64,000 bases of DNA from Allobosea robiniae (GCF_900102525.1 NZ_FNBZ01000001.1:310001-374000); one strand, 5' to 3'. Shown: positions 22,314 to 31,814, numbered from the stretch's first letter. Program-made: numbers and translations. Notes: a model not told the origin generated them from the letters alone.

Positions 22314-24476
22314 TCAGGCGCCGACGGGCATTTCCGTGCGCGAAACCGGGGGCATGGGCACGCCGCCCTCGGCGTCGAGGATCAGCGTGACCGGCGCTTC
22401 GGTCAGTTCGCTCAGGCGGTAGGCCGTCTCGAGGGCATGGCCGTTGCCGACCTGCCCGCTCATGACGAGCCCGGCCTGCGCCCGGCGGGCGACCGGCGCC
22501 AGCACCGTGCCGTCGTCGTTGGAGGCGGCGGCGACCAGCACCCAGTCATAGGTCTCGCAAAGCGCATCGAGCGCGACGTCGACCAGATCGGGTGCGGCCA
22601 GAACCGCAGCGCGGCCAGCGCGGCCGGCGCCGATACGATGCAGCCGCGAACCCGACGCGCGGGTGATGATGTCGGAGAACAGGGCCTCGCCGGCAAGCAG
22701 CTCCGAGAAGCCGGCCTCCCCGCCCCCGTGATCCGAGGACAGGTCGACGAGCACGCAGCGGCAGCGCTGGGCGAGCAGTTCGGCGAGATCGCGCGGCCTG
22801 GCGGCCCCGTCGCCGGCACCATCCAGGACCAGCGCCAGCGGCGCCATGCCGCGCGCCGGCTCGTGGGTCCGCTCCGCGATCTCCGCCAAGGTCAGCTCGG
22901 GCCGGTCGAGGTCGAGCCGGGCCTGACCGAGCTTTCCGGCATGTGTGAGCAGACCGGCGACACGCGCATGGCGCGGCGTACCCGGCACCGGGTCAGGCGT
23001 CTCCATCTCATCTTCCGAGGAGCCGGCGGACACCCAGCGCGGTCCGCGCGGAGCGTCCGGCAGAGACCTGCCCTGGCCGTTGAGCAATTCGCGGGTCACG
23101 ATCGTCGCAAGCGCGATCAGGAAGGTCGCGAGCGTCGCGACCAGCACCACCGGCACCTTCTTCGGGAAGGAAGGTTCGGTCGGCTCCACCGCGCGCGAGA
23201 TGATGCGTGCATCGGCCGGCGTCGCATTCATCGTGTCGCGCGCGACGGCCTCGCGGTAGCGCTGCATGTACTGCTCGAGCTGTTCGCGCAGCGTGCGGGC
23301 CTCGCGCTCCAGCGCGCGCAGCTGCACCTCGCTGTCATTGGCGCTTGAGACGTTCTTCTTCTGCCCGTCGAGCGCGGCCTGGAAGCTCTCGACGCGCTGG
23401 CCGGCGATCTTGGCCTCGTTCTCCAGCGTGCGCACGGTGCGCTCGGCAGCGGCGCGGAGCTGGCCTTCGAGATCGAGAAGCTGGGCGTTGAGCTCCTTGA
23501 TCCGCGGATGCTCCGGCAGGAGGCTGCGTGATTCCGCCGCGATCTGGGCGCGCAGGTTGACGCGCTGCTCGATCAGCCGGCGGACGAGGTCGTTATTGGC
23601 GACATCCGGAATCTCGAACGTACGCCCCTGCTTGATGGCGTCGCGGATCAACCCCGCCTTGGCCTGCGACTCCGCCTGCTGGCTGCGAGCGCTGGAGAGC
23701 TGCGCCGACAGGTCGGTAAGCTGCTGGGAGGAGATGGTCGTGTTGTTGGGGCCGGAGAACAGACCGTTCCTCGAGCGGTAATCCTCGACCTTGGCCTCGG
23801 CTTCGGCGACGCGCTTGCGCAGGGGCTCGATCGTGGTCGAGAGCCAGTTCGAGGCGCTGCGGGCGTTCTCCTGCTTCGCCGCTTCCTGGAGCTCCAGATA
23901 AGTCTCCGCGATGGTGTTGGCGCCCTTGGCGGCGAGCGCCGCATCGCGCGAGGTGAACTCGACGGAGACGATGCGCGAACGGCCGACGGGGTAGACCAGC
24001 AAACGGTCATAATATTTCTCGAGGACGCGCTCCTCGGGAGAGCGGTCGGCCGGATGGCCGCCGAGCCCGATCATCACGGCGAGCTTGCGCAGGGCGCTCA
24101 ACGCACCGACGCCCGAATCGAATTCGCCGTTGCCGACCAGCCCGATCCGCTTGATCGCCTCGCGCGCCAAGTCGCGGGACATGATGACCTGGACCTGGCT
24201 CTGCACGGCCTCGGAATCGAACTGACTGCTATCGGCCGGCGCCTGGCCCGATAGCGTAAAGAAGCCGCCGCGGCTCTCCAGCAGCAGCTTCGCTTCGCCG
24301 GTATAACGCGGTGTCACCACGTTCACCGCGACGAAAGACAGGCCGAGCGCGGCGAGCGTCGGCGCTATGATCCAGAACTTGCGGCGCTTGATCGCCGCCC
24401 AGAGGGCGGAGAGATCGAGCATGTCGCCCCGGCCTTCGCCGGCGCCGCGCGCATCAATCCCAGCTTGAGCGGTCAT
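22314..24476 (-). CDS. Wzc/ExoP-like polysaccharide co-polymerase with degenerate kinase domain
   Basis: 720 residues. An N-terminal Wzz domain (first membrane helix about 35-55, then VTPRYTGEAKLLLE) leads to a long periplasmic coiled coil (about 190-430). The Pro-rich second membrane segment follows (PSFPKKVPVVLVATLATFLI). It controls chain length and couples to the Wza-type exporter. The C-terminal domain has the BY-kinase layout but no working motifs: the Walker A site reads LDGAGDGAARPRD (no GK[S/T]), Walker A' is VLVDLSSD, Walker B is WVLVAAAS (no Asp), and there is no C-terminal Tyr cluster. It is therefore probably an inactive pseudo-kinase. Divergent from the Wza-like gene. Confidence 0.88.
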   Translation of the reverse strand: MTAQAGIDARGAGEGRGDMLDLSALWAAIKRRKFWIIAPTLAALGLSFVAVNVVTPRYTGEAKLLLESRGGFFTLSGQAPADSSQFDSEAVQSQVQVIMSRDLAREAIKRIGLVGNGEFDSGVGALSALRKLAVMIGLGGHPADRSPEERVLEKYYDRLLVYPVGRSRIVSVEFTSRDAALAAKGANTIAETYLELQEAAKQENARSASNWLSTTIEPLRKRVAEAEAKVEDYRSRNGLFSGPNNTTISSQQLTDLSAQLSSARSQQAESQAKAGLIRDAIKQGRTFEIPDVANNDLVRRLIEQRVNLRAQIAAESRSLLPEHPRIKELNAQLLDLEGQLRAAAERTVRTLENEAKIAGQRVESFQAALDGQKKNVSSANDSEVQLRALEREARTLREQLEQYMQRYREAVARDTMNATPADARIISRAVEPTEPSFPKKVPVVLVATLATFLIALATIVTRELLNGQGRSLPDAPRGPRWVSAGSSEDEMETPDPVPGTPRHARVAGLLTHAGKLGQARLDLDRPELTLAEIAERTHEPARGMAPLALVLDGAGDGAARPRDLAELLAQRCRCVLVDLSSDHGGGEAGFSELLAGEALFSDIITRASGSRLHRIGAGRAGRAAVLAAPDLVDVALDALCETYDWVLVAAASNDDGTVLAPVARRAQAGLVMSGQVGNGHALETAYRLSELTEAPVTLILDAEGGVPMPPVSRTEMPVGA

Positions 24477-24849
24477 GGGCCCACCTATCGACGCAAAACT
24501 CTCGCCCCGTGGAAGGGACGCGGGCGACATTGAACGCTCAGTAAGCCTAATGAACTGCTAACAATCTCAATTTGTTAATCATGATCACTGGCGGCATCGG
24601 GTATCTATCTGGAGGCATTTTACCTCAAGACTTGCCGTTGTCGGTGCAGGCGTTCGACTTGGCCATCGAGCTTATTGACGGTCGTCGTCAGTCCGCCGAG
24701 CGCGACATTCTGGGCCTTGATCTCGCCGGCCGGATGGCGGCGCTTGCGCCATCCTTCCGCCGCCCCGGCGCCCAAAACAGCCCACGGGAAGCCTTTGTTA
24801 ACCATACCGGGCCTAAAGATCGGGCGAGTTCTGCACGGGTAAGCCAGTG
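24477..24849. promoter_or_regulatory. Divergent promoter region between wzc-like and wza-like genes
   Basis: 373 bp with no convincing gene. It is more A+T-rich than its flanks near 24540-24600 and contains a dyad, TAACA (24559-24563) and TGTTA (24573-24577), within TAACAATCTCAATTTGTTA. This could be an operator for a shared regulator. A 61-codon frame on the minus strand was considered and not accepted. Confidence 0.45.
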
Positions 24850-25410
24850 ATGAGTCGACGTCTCGCCTCTCTCGCCTTGGCCGCCGCCATGATGGCGGGC
24901 GCTTGCGCGCCCCGCTATCCGGCGTCGGACTATGCGCTCGCCGAACCGGCGGGGCCTTATCGGCTCGCCAGTGGCGACCGGCTGCGCATCATCGTCTTCG
25001 GGCAGGACAATCTCTCCAATATCTACGCGGTCGACGGCGCCGGGCGCATCGCCATGCCGCTGATCGGCTCGGTCGAGGCGCAGGGACGCACGACGGTGCA
25101 GCTCGCCCAGGCGGTCGAGGCCAAGCTGCGCGGCGGCTATCTGCGCGAACCCAAGGTTTCGGTCGAGGTCGATACCTACCGGCCGTTCTTCGTGCTCGGC
25201 GAGGTCACCACGTCCGGCCAGTTCCCCTATGTGAACGGCATGACCGTGCAGACGGCCGTTGCCATCGCCGGTGGCTTCACGCCGCGGGGCCTGCGCTCCT
25301 CTGCCGAGGTGACGCGCCAGATCGAGGGACAGACCGTGACCGCGACCGTGCCGATCACCTATCCGGTCCAGCCCGGCGACACCATCGTCATCAAGGAACG
25401 CTGGTTCTGA
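24850..25410 (+). CDS. Polysaccharide export lipoprotein (Wza/ExoF-like)
   Basis: 186 residues. A lipoprotein signal ends MMAGACAP, with Cys as the lipidated residue. The poly-export domain follows: YRLASGDRLRIIVFGQDNLS and IYAVDGAGRIAMPLIGSVEA. SLBB-like repeats come next (PFFVLGEVTTSGQFPYVNGM, TVQTAVAIAGGFTPRG). It is an outer-membrane or periplasmic export component for exopolysaccharide. It is shorter than E. coli Wza, as is common in Alphaproteobacteria. It starts at the ATG after a GTG; the glycosyltransferase follows 16 nt downstream and is probably in the same operon. Confidence 0.92.
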   Translation: MSRRLASLALAAAMMAGACAPRYPASDYALAEPAGPYRLASGDRLRIIVFGQDNLSNIYAVDGAGRIAMPLIGSVEAQGRTTVQLAQAVEAKLRGGYLREPKVSVEVDTYRPFFVLGEVTTSGQFPYVNGMTVQTAVAIAGGFTPRGLRSSAEVTRQIEGQTVTATVPITYPVQPGDTIVIKERWF

Positions 25411-25426
25411 GATCGCGCCGCGCCCC

Positions 25427-26593
25427 ATGACGGACAGCCCGGCTTCCCGCCCCTTGAAAATCCTGCATGTCTTTCGGGCACCGCTTGGCGGGCTGTTCCG
25501 ACACGTCCTCGACGTCGCCCGCGGCCAGGTCGAGCGCGGGCACGATGTCGGCATCTTCTGCGATTCCAGCACCGGCGGGGCACGAGCCGACGAAGTCTTT
25601 CGCGAGCTCGCCGGGCAGTTGACGCTGGGCGTGACGCGGGTGCCGATGTCGCGCTATCCGAGCGCCACCGACCTCAAGGCGCAGCTGTCGGAGATGTCGC
25701 TGCGGCGGCGCCTCGCGCCGGATGTCGTGCATTGCCACGGCTCGAAAGGCGGGGTCTATGGCCGCATCCCCGCCCTGTTCTCGCCCGGTAGGCGCTATGT
25801 CACCGCCTACACGCCCCATGGCGGCAGCTTCAACTACAAGCCCGGCGGCGTGGAGCATAAGGTCTATATGAGCGTCGAGCGCCTGCTCGAAGGCGCGACC
25901 GACATGTTCCTGTTCGAGAGCCGCTTCATCGCCGGGCGCTTCGAGGCCCATGTCGGCCATGTGCCGCGCACGGACCATCGGGTGGTGCTCAACGGCGTCT
26001 CCGACGCGGAATTCGAGCCGATCGATCATGGCGCGGCGGAATTCGACCTGCTCTATCTGGGTGAACTGCGCTCGGCCAAGGGCGTCGACACGCTGATCGA
26101 CGCGCTGGCGCTGCTGCGCCGCCGCGACGGGCTGATGCCGCGGATCCTCATCATCGGCTCGGGACCGGACGAGGACGAATTGCGGCAGATGACGCGCGAA
26201 CGCGGCGTCGCCGACCAGTGCGTCTTCGAGCCGCCGGCACCCATCCGCAAGGCCCTGGCCCGCGCCCGCGCCATGGTGATCCCGTCGCGGGCCGAATCCC
26301 TGCCCTATGTCATCCTGGAAGCAGCAGCGGCTGCCCAGCCGCTGATCTCGACCGATGTCGGCGGTATCGGCGAGATCTACGGCCCCAAACATCGCCAGCG
26401 ATTGATCCAGGCCAACGACCCGACGATCCTTGCCGGGGCGATCCGGGCGATGCTCGATACGCCGGAAGCCGAGCGCCTCGCCCAGGCGGCCGACCTCGCC
26501 GGCCATGTCCACCAGAACTTCCGCCTGGACGACATGATCGACGGCGTCATCGCCGCCTATCGCGATGCGTTGAAGACGCGCGGCATCGCCTGA
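25427..26593 (+). CDS. Glycosyltransferase family 4
   Basis: 388 residues, GT-B fold. The N-terminal domain has HVFRAPLGGLFRHVLDVARG and DVVHCHGSKGGVYGR; the C-terminal donor domain has LLYLGELRSAKGVDTLIDAL, ILIIGSGPDEDELRQM and the E-x7-E motif in PSRAESLPYVILEAAA. It transfers a nucleotide-sugar residue to the lipid-linked repeat unit at the cytosolic face. Operon with the Wza-like gene. It is the only non-priming glycosyltransferase seen here, so others must lie elsewhere if the repeat unit is larger than two sugars. Confidence 0.92.
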   Translation: MTDSPASRPLKILHVFRAPLGGLFRHVLDVARGQVERGHDVGIFCDSSTGGARADEVFRELAGQLTLGVTRVPMSRYPSATDLKAQLSEMSLRRRLAPDVVHCHGSKGGVYGRIPALFSPGRRYVTAYTPHGGSFNYKPGGVEHKVYMSVERLLEGATDMFLFESRFIAGRFEAHVGHVPRTDHRVVLNGVSDAEFEPIDHGAAEFDLLYLGELRSAKGVDTLIDALALLRRRDGLMPRILIIGSGPDEDELRQMTRERGVADQCVFEPPAPIRKALARARAMVIPSRAESLPYVILEAAAAAQPLISTDVGGIGEIYGPKHRQRLIQANDPTILAGAIRAMLDTPEAERLAQAADLAGHVHQNFRLDDMIDGVIAAYRDALKTRGIA

Positions 26594-26602
26594 AGCCCCG
26601 CC

Positions 26603-26938
26603 TCAGACCAGCTTGAGCGCGACGACGCCGCAGACCACCAGCAGGATGCCGAGCCAGCCCACCGGCCTGATGCGCTGGCCGAAGACCAGCGCGCCGATGA
26701 TCGCGGTGATCACCAGACCCGCCCCGCCCCAGACCGCATAGGCGACCGACAGGTCCATGCCCTCGATCGCCTGGGCGAGCGCCGCGAAGGCGCCCATGAC
26801 GAGCACGATACCGCCAGCGCCCATCGTGCGACGGGTCATGCCGTCCGAGAGCTTGAGCAGATAGGTGCCGCCGATTTCGAGCGTGACGGCCAGCAGCAGC
26901 CAGAGGAAAGGCGCAGCCTGCGTGAAGGAGGCGGTCAC
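26603..26938 (-). CDS. SMR family transporter subunit (second of a pair)
   Basis: 111 residues with four membrane helices. The essential helix-1 Glu is in LLLAVTLEIGGTYLLKLSDG; AYAVWGGAGLVITAIIG is the SMR signature in helix 3. It overlaps its partner by 4 nt (ATGA), so the two probably form a heterodimeric exporter like MdtIJ or YkkCD. The substrate (polyamine, cation or a lipid-linked sugar) is not evident. Confidence 0.87.
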   Translation of the reverse strand: MTASFTQAAPFLWLLLAVTLEIGGTYLLKLSDGMTRRTMGAGGIVLVMGAFAALAQAIEGMDLSVAYAVWGGAGLVITAIIGALVFGQRIRPVGWLGILLVVCGVVALKLV

Positions 26939-27288
26939 ACGAGCCTCCCGTCACCCTCGCTGCGTTCGTGCCCCACTCCGTTCTCGATGAGGAGAATGCC
27001 GGCCAGGATCGCGGCCAGGCCGGCCGCGCGGGCAGCCGTCAGATGCTCGCCGAAGAGCACATGGCCGATCAGCGCGATGCCGACGATGCCGAGCCCTTCC
27101 CAGACGGCGTAGGCGACCGCCATCGGAATGACCCGCAACGCGATGCTGAGCAGGATGAAGGAGAAGCCGATCAGGATCAGCGGCAGCGTGCCGACGAGCC
27201 ATGAGGTGGAGACAGCCGACTTCAGCGCGGCCGTCGCGACGATCTCGACGGCGATCGCCGCGAGCAGAACCAACCAATGAAAAGACAT
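26935..27288 (-). CDS. SMR family transporter subunit (first of a pair)
   Basis: 117 residues. MSFHWLVLLAAIAVEIVATA carries the helix-1 Glu (E14), and AYAVWEGLGIVGIALIGHVL the helix-3 signature with an extra Glu. A charged cytosolic tail (GHERSEGDGRLV) overlaps the partner start. Asymmetric, co-translated SMR pairs usually act as heterodimers with opposite topologies. Its place inside the exopolysaccharide region makes transport of a polysaccharide precursor conceivable, but drug or polyamine export is equally possible. Confidence 0.87.
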   Translation of the reverse strand: MSFHWLVLLAAIAVEIVATAALKSAVSTSWLVGTLPLILIGFSFILLSIALRVIPMAVAYAVWEGLGIVGIALIGHVLFGEHLTAARAAGLAAILAGILLIENGVGHERSEGDGRLV

Positions 27289-27810
27289 GTTGCACACGGG
27301 CGAAGCCGGCGCTGAACGTCACGGGTGCGACGCAGGGACAGCCAAGCAATCGTTAGAGTTTTAAATCGACAAATCCGAAAAGAAGACTGAGCCGGAGCTT
27401 AACTCCAGCAACCGACGCCATAGGCAAAAAACACCTGTCGGGGCGCGGCGCTCTTCTTGAGCGTTATATGCTTCTCAGACACTCATCGACAGCCAATATG
27501 CCTACGCCGCTCTATTCTGTCAACACGCGATCACTTGCAATAACAATCACTTGCGGGAAATCGCAACTTTTTCAGGCGTTTTAAACCTGCGCCAAATCAC
27601 TGGCCGACCAAGACAAAATCCACTTTTTCGCCATCGCGTTTTGGCACCCTCCATAGAGCATGCGGCAAGCGCCTTCGCGGCGCTCCGGAGCCTTACGAAT
27701 CCGCCGAAACAGCAAGCGGTCGGGTTAAATGTTCCGAGAGCAATTTCGGATACAGCCGAACCGGATCGCCGCACTCCGGCGCGACGCTCCGAGTTGAGGG
27801 TGTATGGGTC
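27289..27810. other. 522-bp intergenic region, promoter side of the priming transferase operon
   Basis: No frame here looks coding. The part around 27350-27620 is A+T-rich relative to the flanks, with several short dyads such as CAGG...CCTG near 27574-27590. It must hold divergent promoters for the SMR pair and the glycosyltransferase operon; no clear -35/-10 pair or terminator could be assigned. Confidence 0.4.
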
Positions 27811-29364
27811 ATGGGGACTTTCGACGTCCGCGATATGATGAAGGCGGATGCGGCCGCCTCGGCCTCGCCGGCGATGTTCGGTGGGTCCGACAAGGGCCAG
27901 ACGCGGCGCTTCCACCCGCTGGCCGAGCGCATCGCGGCCATTCCCGTCAAGCCGACGCTGTCGCCCGTGATGATCGAAGGCGCGGCCCGGCTGCTCGACC
28001 TGATCGCCGTGCTCGGGACTGGCGGGCTGATCTACTGGCTCTATGCGGCCGGCAAGGTCGAGTACACGCTGCCCTATCAGGTGACGGTCGCGGCGCTGGC
28101 TCTCGGCTCGCTTGCGGTCTTCCAGGCGCTGCAACTCTACCCGATCGGAGCGCTGCGCCATTTCGTCGGCAGCGGCGTGCGCCTGGTCGCCGGCTGGACG
28201 ATGCTGTTCCTGGTCGCGCTCGCGGCCTTCTTCTTCCTGAAGATCGGCGATCAGGTGTCGCGGGGCTGGCTGATCGGTTTCTATTTCGCCGGTGCCGGCG
28301 CCCTGCTCGCCGGGCGCGTGCTCACCACGGCGGGCGTGCGCTATCTCACCCGCACCGGCCGGCTGGAGCGGCGCACGGCCATCGTCGGCGGCGGCGAGGC
28401 CGGCGAAGCGCTGATCCGCGCCCTGGAAAGCCAGAAGGATACGGGCCTGCGCATCTGCGGCGTCTTCGACGACCGCAACGACGAGCGCTCGCCCGATCTC
28501 GTCGCCGGCTATCCCAAGCTCGGCACGATCGACGACCTCGTCGAATTCGCACGCCGCACCAAGCTCGACCTCGTCATCTTCACCCTGCCGATCTCGGCGG
28601 AGGCGCGGCTTCTGACCATGCTGCGCAAGCTCTGGGTGCTGCCGATCGACATCCGCCTCTCGGCTCATCTGTCGAAGCTACGGTTGCGGCCGCGCTCCTA
28701 TTCCTATTTCGGCGCTGTGCCGGTGCTCGACGTGTTCGACCGGCCGATCGCCGACTGGGATATCGTCGTCAAATGGGCGTTCGACAAGGTCGTCGGCACG
28801 CTCGCCCTGATCGCGCTCTCGCCGGTGATGCTGGTGACGGCGATCGCGATCAAGCTCGATACCACGGGGCCGGTGTTCTTCCGCCAGAAGCGGTACGGCT
28901 TCAACAACGAGACCGTCGACGTCCTGAAATTCCGCTCGCTGCGCAACGACATGGCCGACCATAACGCTGCCAAGCAGGTCACCAGGGACGATCCGCGCGT
29001 GACGCGCGTCGGCCGCTTCATCCGCAAGACCTCGATCGACGAATTGCCGCAGCTCCTGAACGTCGTGTTCAAGGGCGACCTGTCGCTGGTCGGCCCCCGG
29101 CCGCATGCCATCCATGCCAAGGCCTCCAACCGCGCCTATGAGCAGGTGGTGGACGGCTATTTCGCACGTCACAAGGTCAAGCCCGGCATCACCGGCTGGG
29201 CCCAGATCAACGGCTGGCGCGGCGAGACCGACACCGAGGAAAAGATCCAGCGGCGCGTCGAGCACGACCTCTACTATATCGAGAACTGGTCGGTGCTGCT
29301 CGACCTCTACATCCTGGTGAAGACGCCGTTCTCGCTCCTGACCAAGAACGAGAACGCCTATTGA
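27811..29364 (+). CDS. Undecaprenyl-phosphate glycosyl-1-phosphate transferase (WcaJ/ExoY type)
   Basis: 517 residues. An N-terminal membrane bundle (four helices, about 55-190) and a Rossmann-like central domain (TAIVGGGEAGEALIRALESQ) precede the PHPT catalytic domain from about 325: KWAFDKVVGTLALIALSPVM, VFFRQKRYGF, KFRSLRND, and TSIDELPQLLNVVFKGDLSL followed by VGPRPH. It transfers hexose-1-phosphate (Glc or Gal type) to undecaprenyl phosphate, the first step of exopolysaccharide synthesis. GAGGG lies 10 nt upstream. It overlaps the next gene by 4 nt. Confidence 0.94.
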   Translation: MGTFDVRDMMKADAAASASPAMFGGSDKGQTRRFHPLAERIAAIPVKPTLSPVMIEGAARLLDLIAVLGTGGLIYWLYAAGKVEYTLPYQVTVAALALGSLAVFQALQLYPIGALRHFVGSGVRLVAGWTMLFLVALAAFFFLKIGDQVSRGWLIGFYFAGAGALLAGRVLTTAGVRYLTRTGRLERRTAIVGGGEAGEALIRALESQKDTGLRICGVFDDRNDERSPDLVAGYPKLGTIDDLVEFARRTKLDLVIFTLPISAEARLLTMLRKLWVLPIDIRLSAHLSKLRLRPRSYSYFGAVPVLDVFDRPIADWDIVVKWAFDKVVGTLALIALSPVMLVTAIAIKLDTTGPVFFRQKRYGFNNETVDVLKFRSLRNDMADHNAAKQVTRDDPRVTRVGRFIRKTSIDELPQLLNVVFKGDLSLVGPRPHAIHAKASNRAYEQVVDGYFARHKVKPGITGWAQINGWRGETDTEEKIQRRVEHDLYYIENWSVLLDLYILVKTPFSLLTKNENAY

Positions 29365-30605
29365 GCGCGCTGGCGCAAAACCCGCCGCAGGCAGGCCGGG
29401 CCTCGCGCCTGGCGATTTCCTACGCCGCCATCAAGCGCGGCACCCTGTGGCTGCTCGGCGCCGCCAGCGGCCTCGCCCTGGTCGAGCCCTCGCCCTACGA
29501 GGTCGTCTTCCTGCTGGCGCTGTTCGTCTTCGCGCTCACCGGCATCCGGTTCTCGCAAAAGCTTCTGCCGCTCGCGGTCCTGCTGCTCGGCTACAATATC
29601 GGCGGCATCCTCTCGCTCATTCCCTGGATGGGCGACGGCGACTCGGTGCGCTTCACCGCGGTGTCGGTCTATCTGATGATCACCTGCGTCTTCGTCGCCG
29701 GGATCATGTCCCAGGATGCGGCCGGCCGGCTGGAGACCCTGCGCCGCGGCTGGCTGTTCGCCGCTTGGGTCGCAGGGTTTGCGGGGCTGCTCGGCTATTT
29801 CGACATTGCCGGGCTCGGCTCGATCTTCACGCTCTATGGCCGCGCCGCCGGAACGTTCAAGGACCCCAACGTGCTGGGCCCTTATCTGGCCCTGCCGATC
29901 GTCTATGTGCTGCAGCGCATCCTGACCGGCCAGGTCGGCATGGCGCGCGGCCTGGTCACGCTGAGCATCCCGCTCGCCGCGCTGTTCTTCACCTTCTCGC
30001 GCGGCGCCTGGGGCGTTCTCGTCGTCTCGACGGCGCTCATGATCGCCCTCACCTTCCTGACCGCTCCGAGCGCCGCCAGCCGGCGCCGGATCGTCACCAT
30101 GTCGCTGGCAGCGCTCGTCGCCATGGTGGCCGCGCTCCTGGTCGCACTGTCCTTCGAGGATATCCGCAACGTCTTCGACGCGCGCGCCAGCCTCGACCAG
30201 GAATATGACCAGGGCGTCACGGGGCGCTTCGGCAACCAGTTGCGCGCCATCCCGATGCTGCTGGACGCGCCGAACGGTTTCGGACCGCTGCAGTTCCGCT
30301 GGCTCTTCAACCAGGCCGACCCGCACAACGTCTATATCAACGCCTTCGCCTCCTATGGCTGGCTCGGCGGGCTGTCATGGATCAGCCTGATGGTGGCGAC
30401 CTGCTATGTCGGCTGGCGGGTGGTGTTCCGGCCCGGCCCGACCCAGCTCCACGCCATCGCGATCTGGTCGGTGCTCTTCGTCACCATCCTGCAGGGCTTC
30501 CAGATCGACAGCGACCACTGGCGGCATCTCTACCTAATGCTCGGCCTGATCTGGGGCCTGGCGGCACTCGGGCCGGGCGACGGCGGCGCGGGGGGGCGCT
30601 CATGA
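29361..30605 (+). CDS. O-antigen ligase/polymerase family (Wzy-like) membrane protein
   Basis: 414 residues, about eleven membrane segments, with the Wzy_C-type periplasmic region about 265-320. The conserved GTFKDPNVLGPYLALPIVYV and FTFSRGAWGVL, and the late DPHNVYINAFASYGWLGGLS (His of ligase family), are present. It would polymerise or ligate undecaprenyl-linked repeat units in the periplasm. The start is TTG, overlapping the stop of the preceding gene; no ATG occurs before the first helices, so this start is needed for full topology. Confidence 0.9.
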   Translation: MSALAQNPPQAGRASRLAISYAAIKRGTLWLLGAASGLALVEPSPYEVVFLLALFVFALTGIRFSQKLLPLAVLLLGYNIGGILSLIPWMGDGDSVRFTAVSVYLMITCVFVAGIMSQDAAGRLETLRRGWLFAAWVAGFAGLLGYFDIAGLGSIFTLYGRAAGTFKDPNVLGPYLALPIVYVLQRILTGQVGMARGLVTLSIPLAALFFTFSRGAWGVLVVSTALMIALTFLTAPSAASRRRIVTMSLAALVAMVAALLVALSFEDIRNVFDARASLDQEYDQGVTGRFGNQLRAIPMLLDAPNGFGPLQFRWLFNQADPHNVYINAFASYGWLGGLSWISLMVATCYVGWRVVFRPGPTQLHAIAIWSVLFVTILQGFQIDSDHWRHLYLMLGLIWGLAALGPGDGGAGGRS

Positions 30606-31762
30606 CGGCGGCTGCGCCATTGGCCAGCGAAACGGCGCCATCCGGCCAGATCGAGAGCATCCAGGCCCTGCGCGCGATCGCGGCGCTGCTGGTCGTCCTC
30701 GGCCATGCCGCCCATGAGACGGAAGCCATCGGCGCGCGCGTGGGCCTGCCCGCCATCGACCTGTCCTTCATGCGCTGGGGCATCGGCGTCGACATCTTCT
30801 TCGTGATTTCCGGCTTCATCATGGTCCACACCTCGGCCGATCTGTTCGGCCGGCCGGGGGCATGGCGGGTATTCCTCACCCGGCGGATCGCCAGGATCGT
30901 GCCGCTCTACTGGCTCCTGACCAGCATCCTGCTGCTCGGCGGCCTCGCCGCTCCCCAGCTCCTGAACGTTCCGCTCGGCGACTGGCAGCACATCCTCGCC
31001 TCCTATCTCTTCATCCCGAGCCTGCGCGGCGGCGACGAGACCCGGCCTGTGATGGCGCTGGGCTGGACGCTCAACCTGGAGATGTTCTTCTACGTGCTGT
31101 TTGCCGGTGCGATGCTGCTGCCCCTGCGGCGCGGAATGGCCGCGCTCACGCTCGTTATTGGCGGCCTCGCCCTGGCGGGGATGCTGCTGCAGCCGGCGCA
31201 GGTCCAGCTCGCCTTCTGGACGCAGCAGATCATCCTCGAATTCCTGTTCGGCTGCCTCCTGGCACTGCTCCACAGGCAAGGCGTGAGCCTTCCGGGGCCG
31301 GGCGCTGCGCTGCTCGTGGTCCTCGGCTTCGCCGCCATCTTCAGGATTCACGGCCTCGACGCCGGGGAAACCACCCTGCCGGCGCTGCGCTGGGGCATCC
31401 CGGCCGTGATGATCGTCGCAGGAGCGGCGCTCTATCGCGGCGCCCCGCCGCGCCTGGCGCTGCTCCTCACCGGGCTCGGCAATGCCTCCTACAGCCTCTA
31501 TCTGTTCCACCCCTTCGCGCTGCGCCCGCTCCGGGAGGTCTGGATCAGGCTGGTCGGCGGGTCACTGCCACTGGAGATCTACATCGCGGTCGCCATCGCG
31601 GTCGCAGCCGTCGCATCCACCCTGCTCTATCGCTGGGTCGAACGTCCGATCGGGCGCAGGCTGCGTTTCCCCTCCACCACGGGCACGGCGCGCGAACAGC
31701 GTCCGGCCATGGACAGATCACGCTGGGCAAAAGACGGCGAAGCCGGCCATACCGCAGGCTGA
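30602..31762 (+). CDS. Acyltransferase family 3 (membrane-bound O-acyltransferase)
   Basis: 386 residues with about ten membrane helices. IESIQALRAIAALLVVLGHA holds the catalytic-type H-A (R/H motif), GIGVDIFFVISGFIM the family signature, FLTRRIARIVPLYW the R-R-x-x-R-I-x-P-x-Y-W box. It adds acetyl, succinyl or similar groups to exported polysaccharide. Starts within the stop of the Wzy-like gene (ATGA), same operon. The C-terminal 40 residues are polar and not conserved in the family. Confidence 0.92.
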   Translation: MTAAAPLASETAPSGQIESIQALRAIAALLVVLGHAAHETEAIGARVGLPAIDLSFMRWGIGVDIFFVISGFIMVHTSADLFGRPGAWRVFLTRRIARIVPLYWLLTSILLLGGLAAPQLLNVPLGDWQHILASYLFIPSLRGGDETRPVMALGWTLNLEMFFYVLFAGAMLLPLRRGMAALTLVIGGLALAGMLLQPAQVQLAFWTQQIILEFLFGCLLALLHRQGVSLPGPGAALLVVLGFAAIFRIHGLDAGETTLPALRWGIPAVMIVAGAALYRGAPPRLALLLTGLGNASYSLYLFHPFALRPLREVWIRLVGGSLPLEIYIAVAIAVAAVASTLLYRWVERPIGRRLRFPSTTGTAREQRPAMDRSRWAKDGEAGHTAG

Positions 31763-31814
31763 GGCAGGTCTTCTCAGTCCCGGTTGACGCCGTCTCGAAG
31801 CTGGCGAGGCGTGC

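Noticed and set aside
22437..23348. 303-codon plus-strand frame inside the wzc-like gene
   Set aside because: Shadow of the Wzc-like coding sequence, no recognisable motif.
24620..24805. 61-codon minus-strand frame in the wzc-wza intergenic region
   Set aside because: No ribosome site or family, and it would block the divergent promoter region; kept as non-coding.
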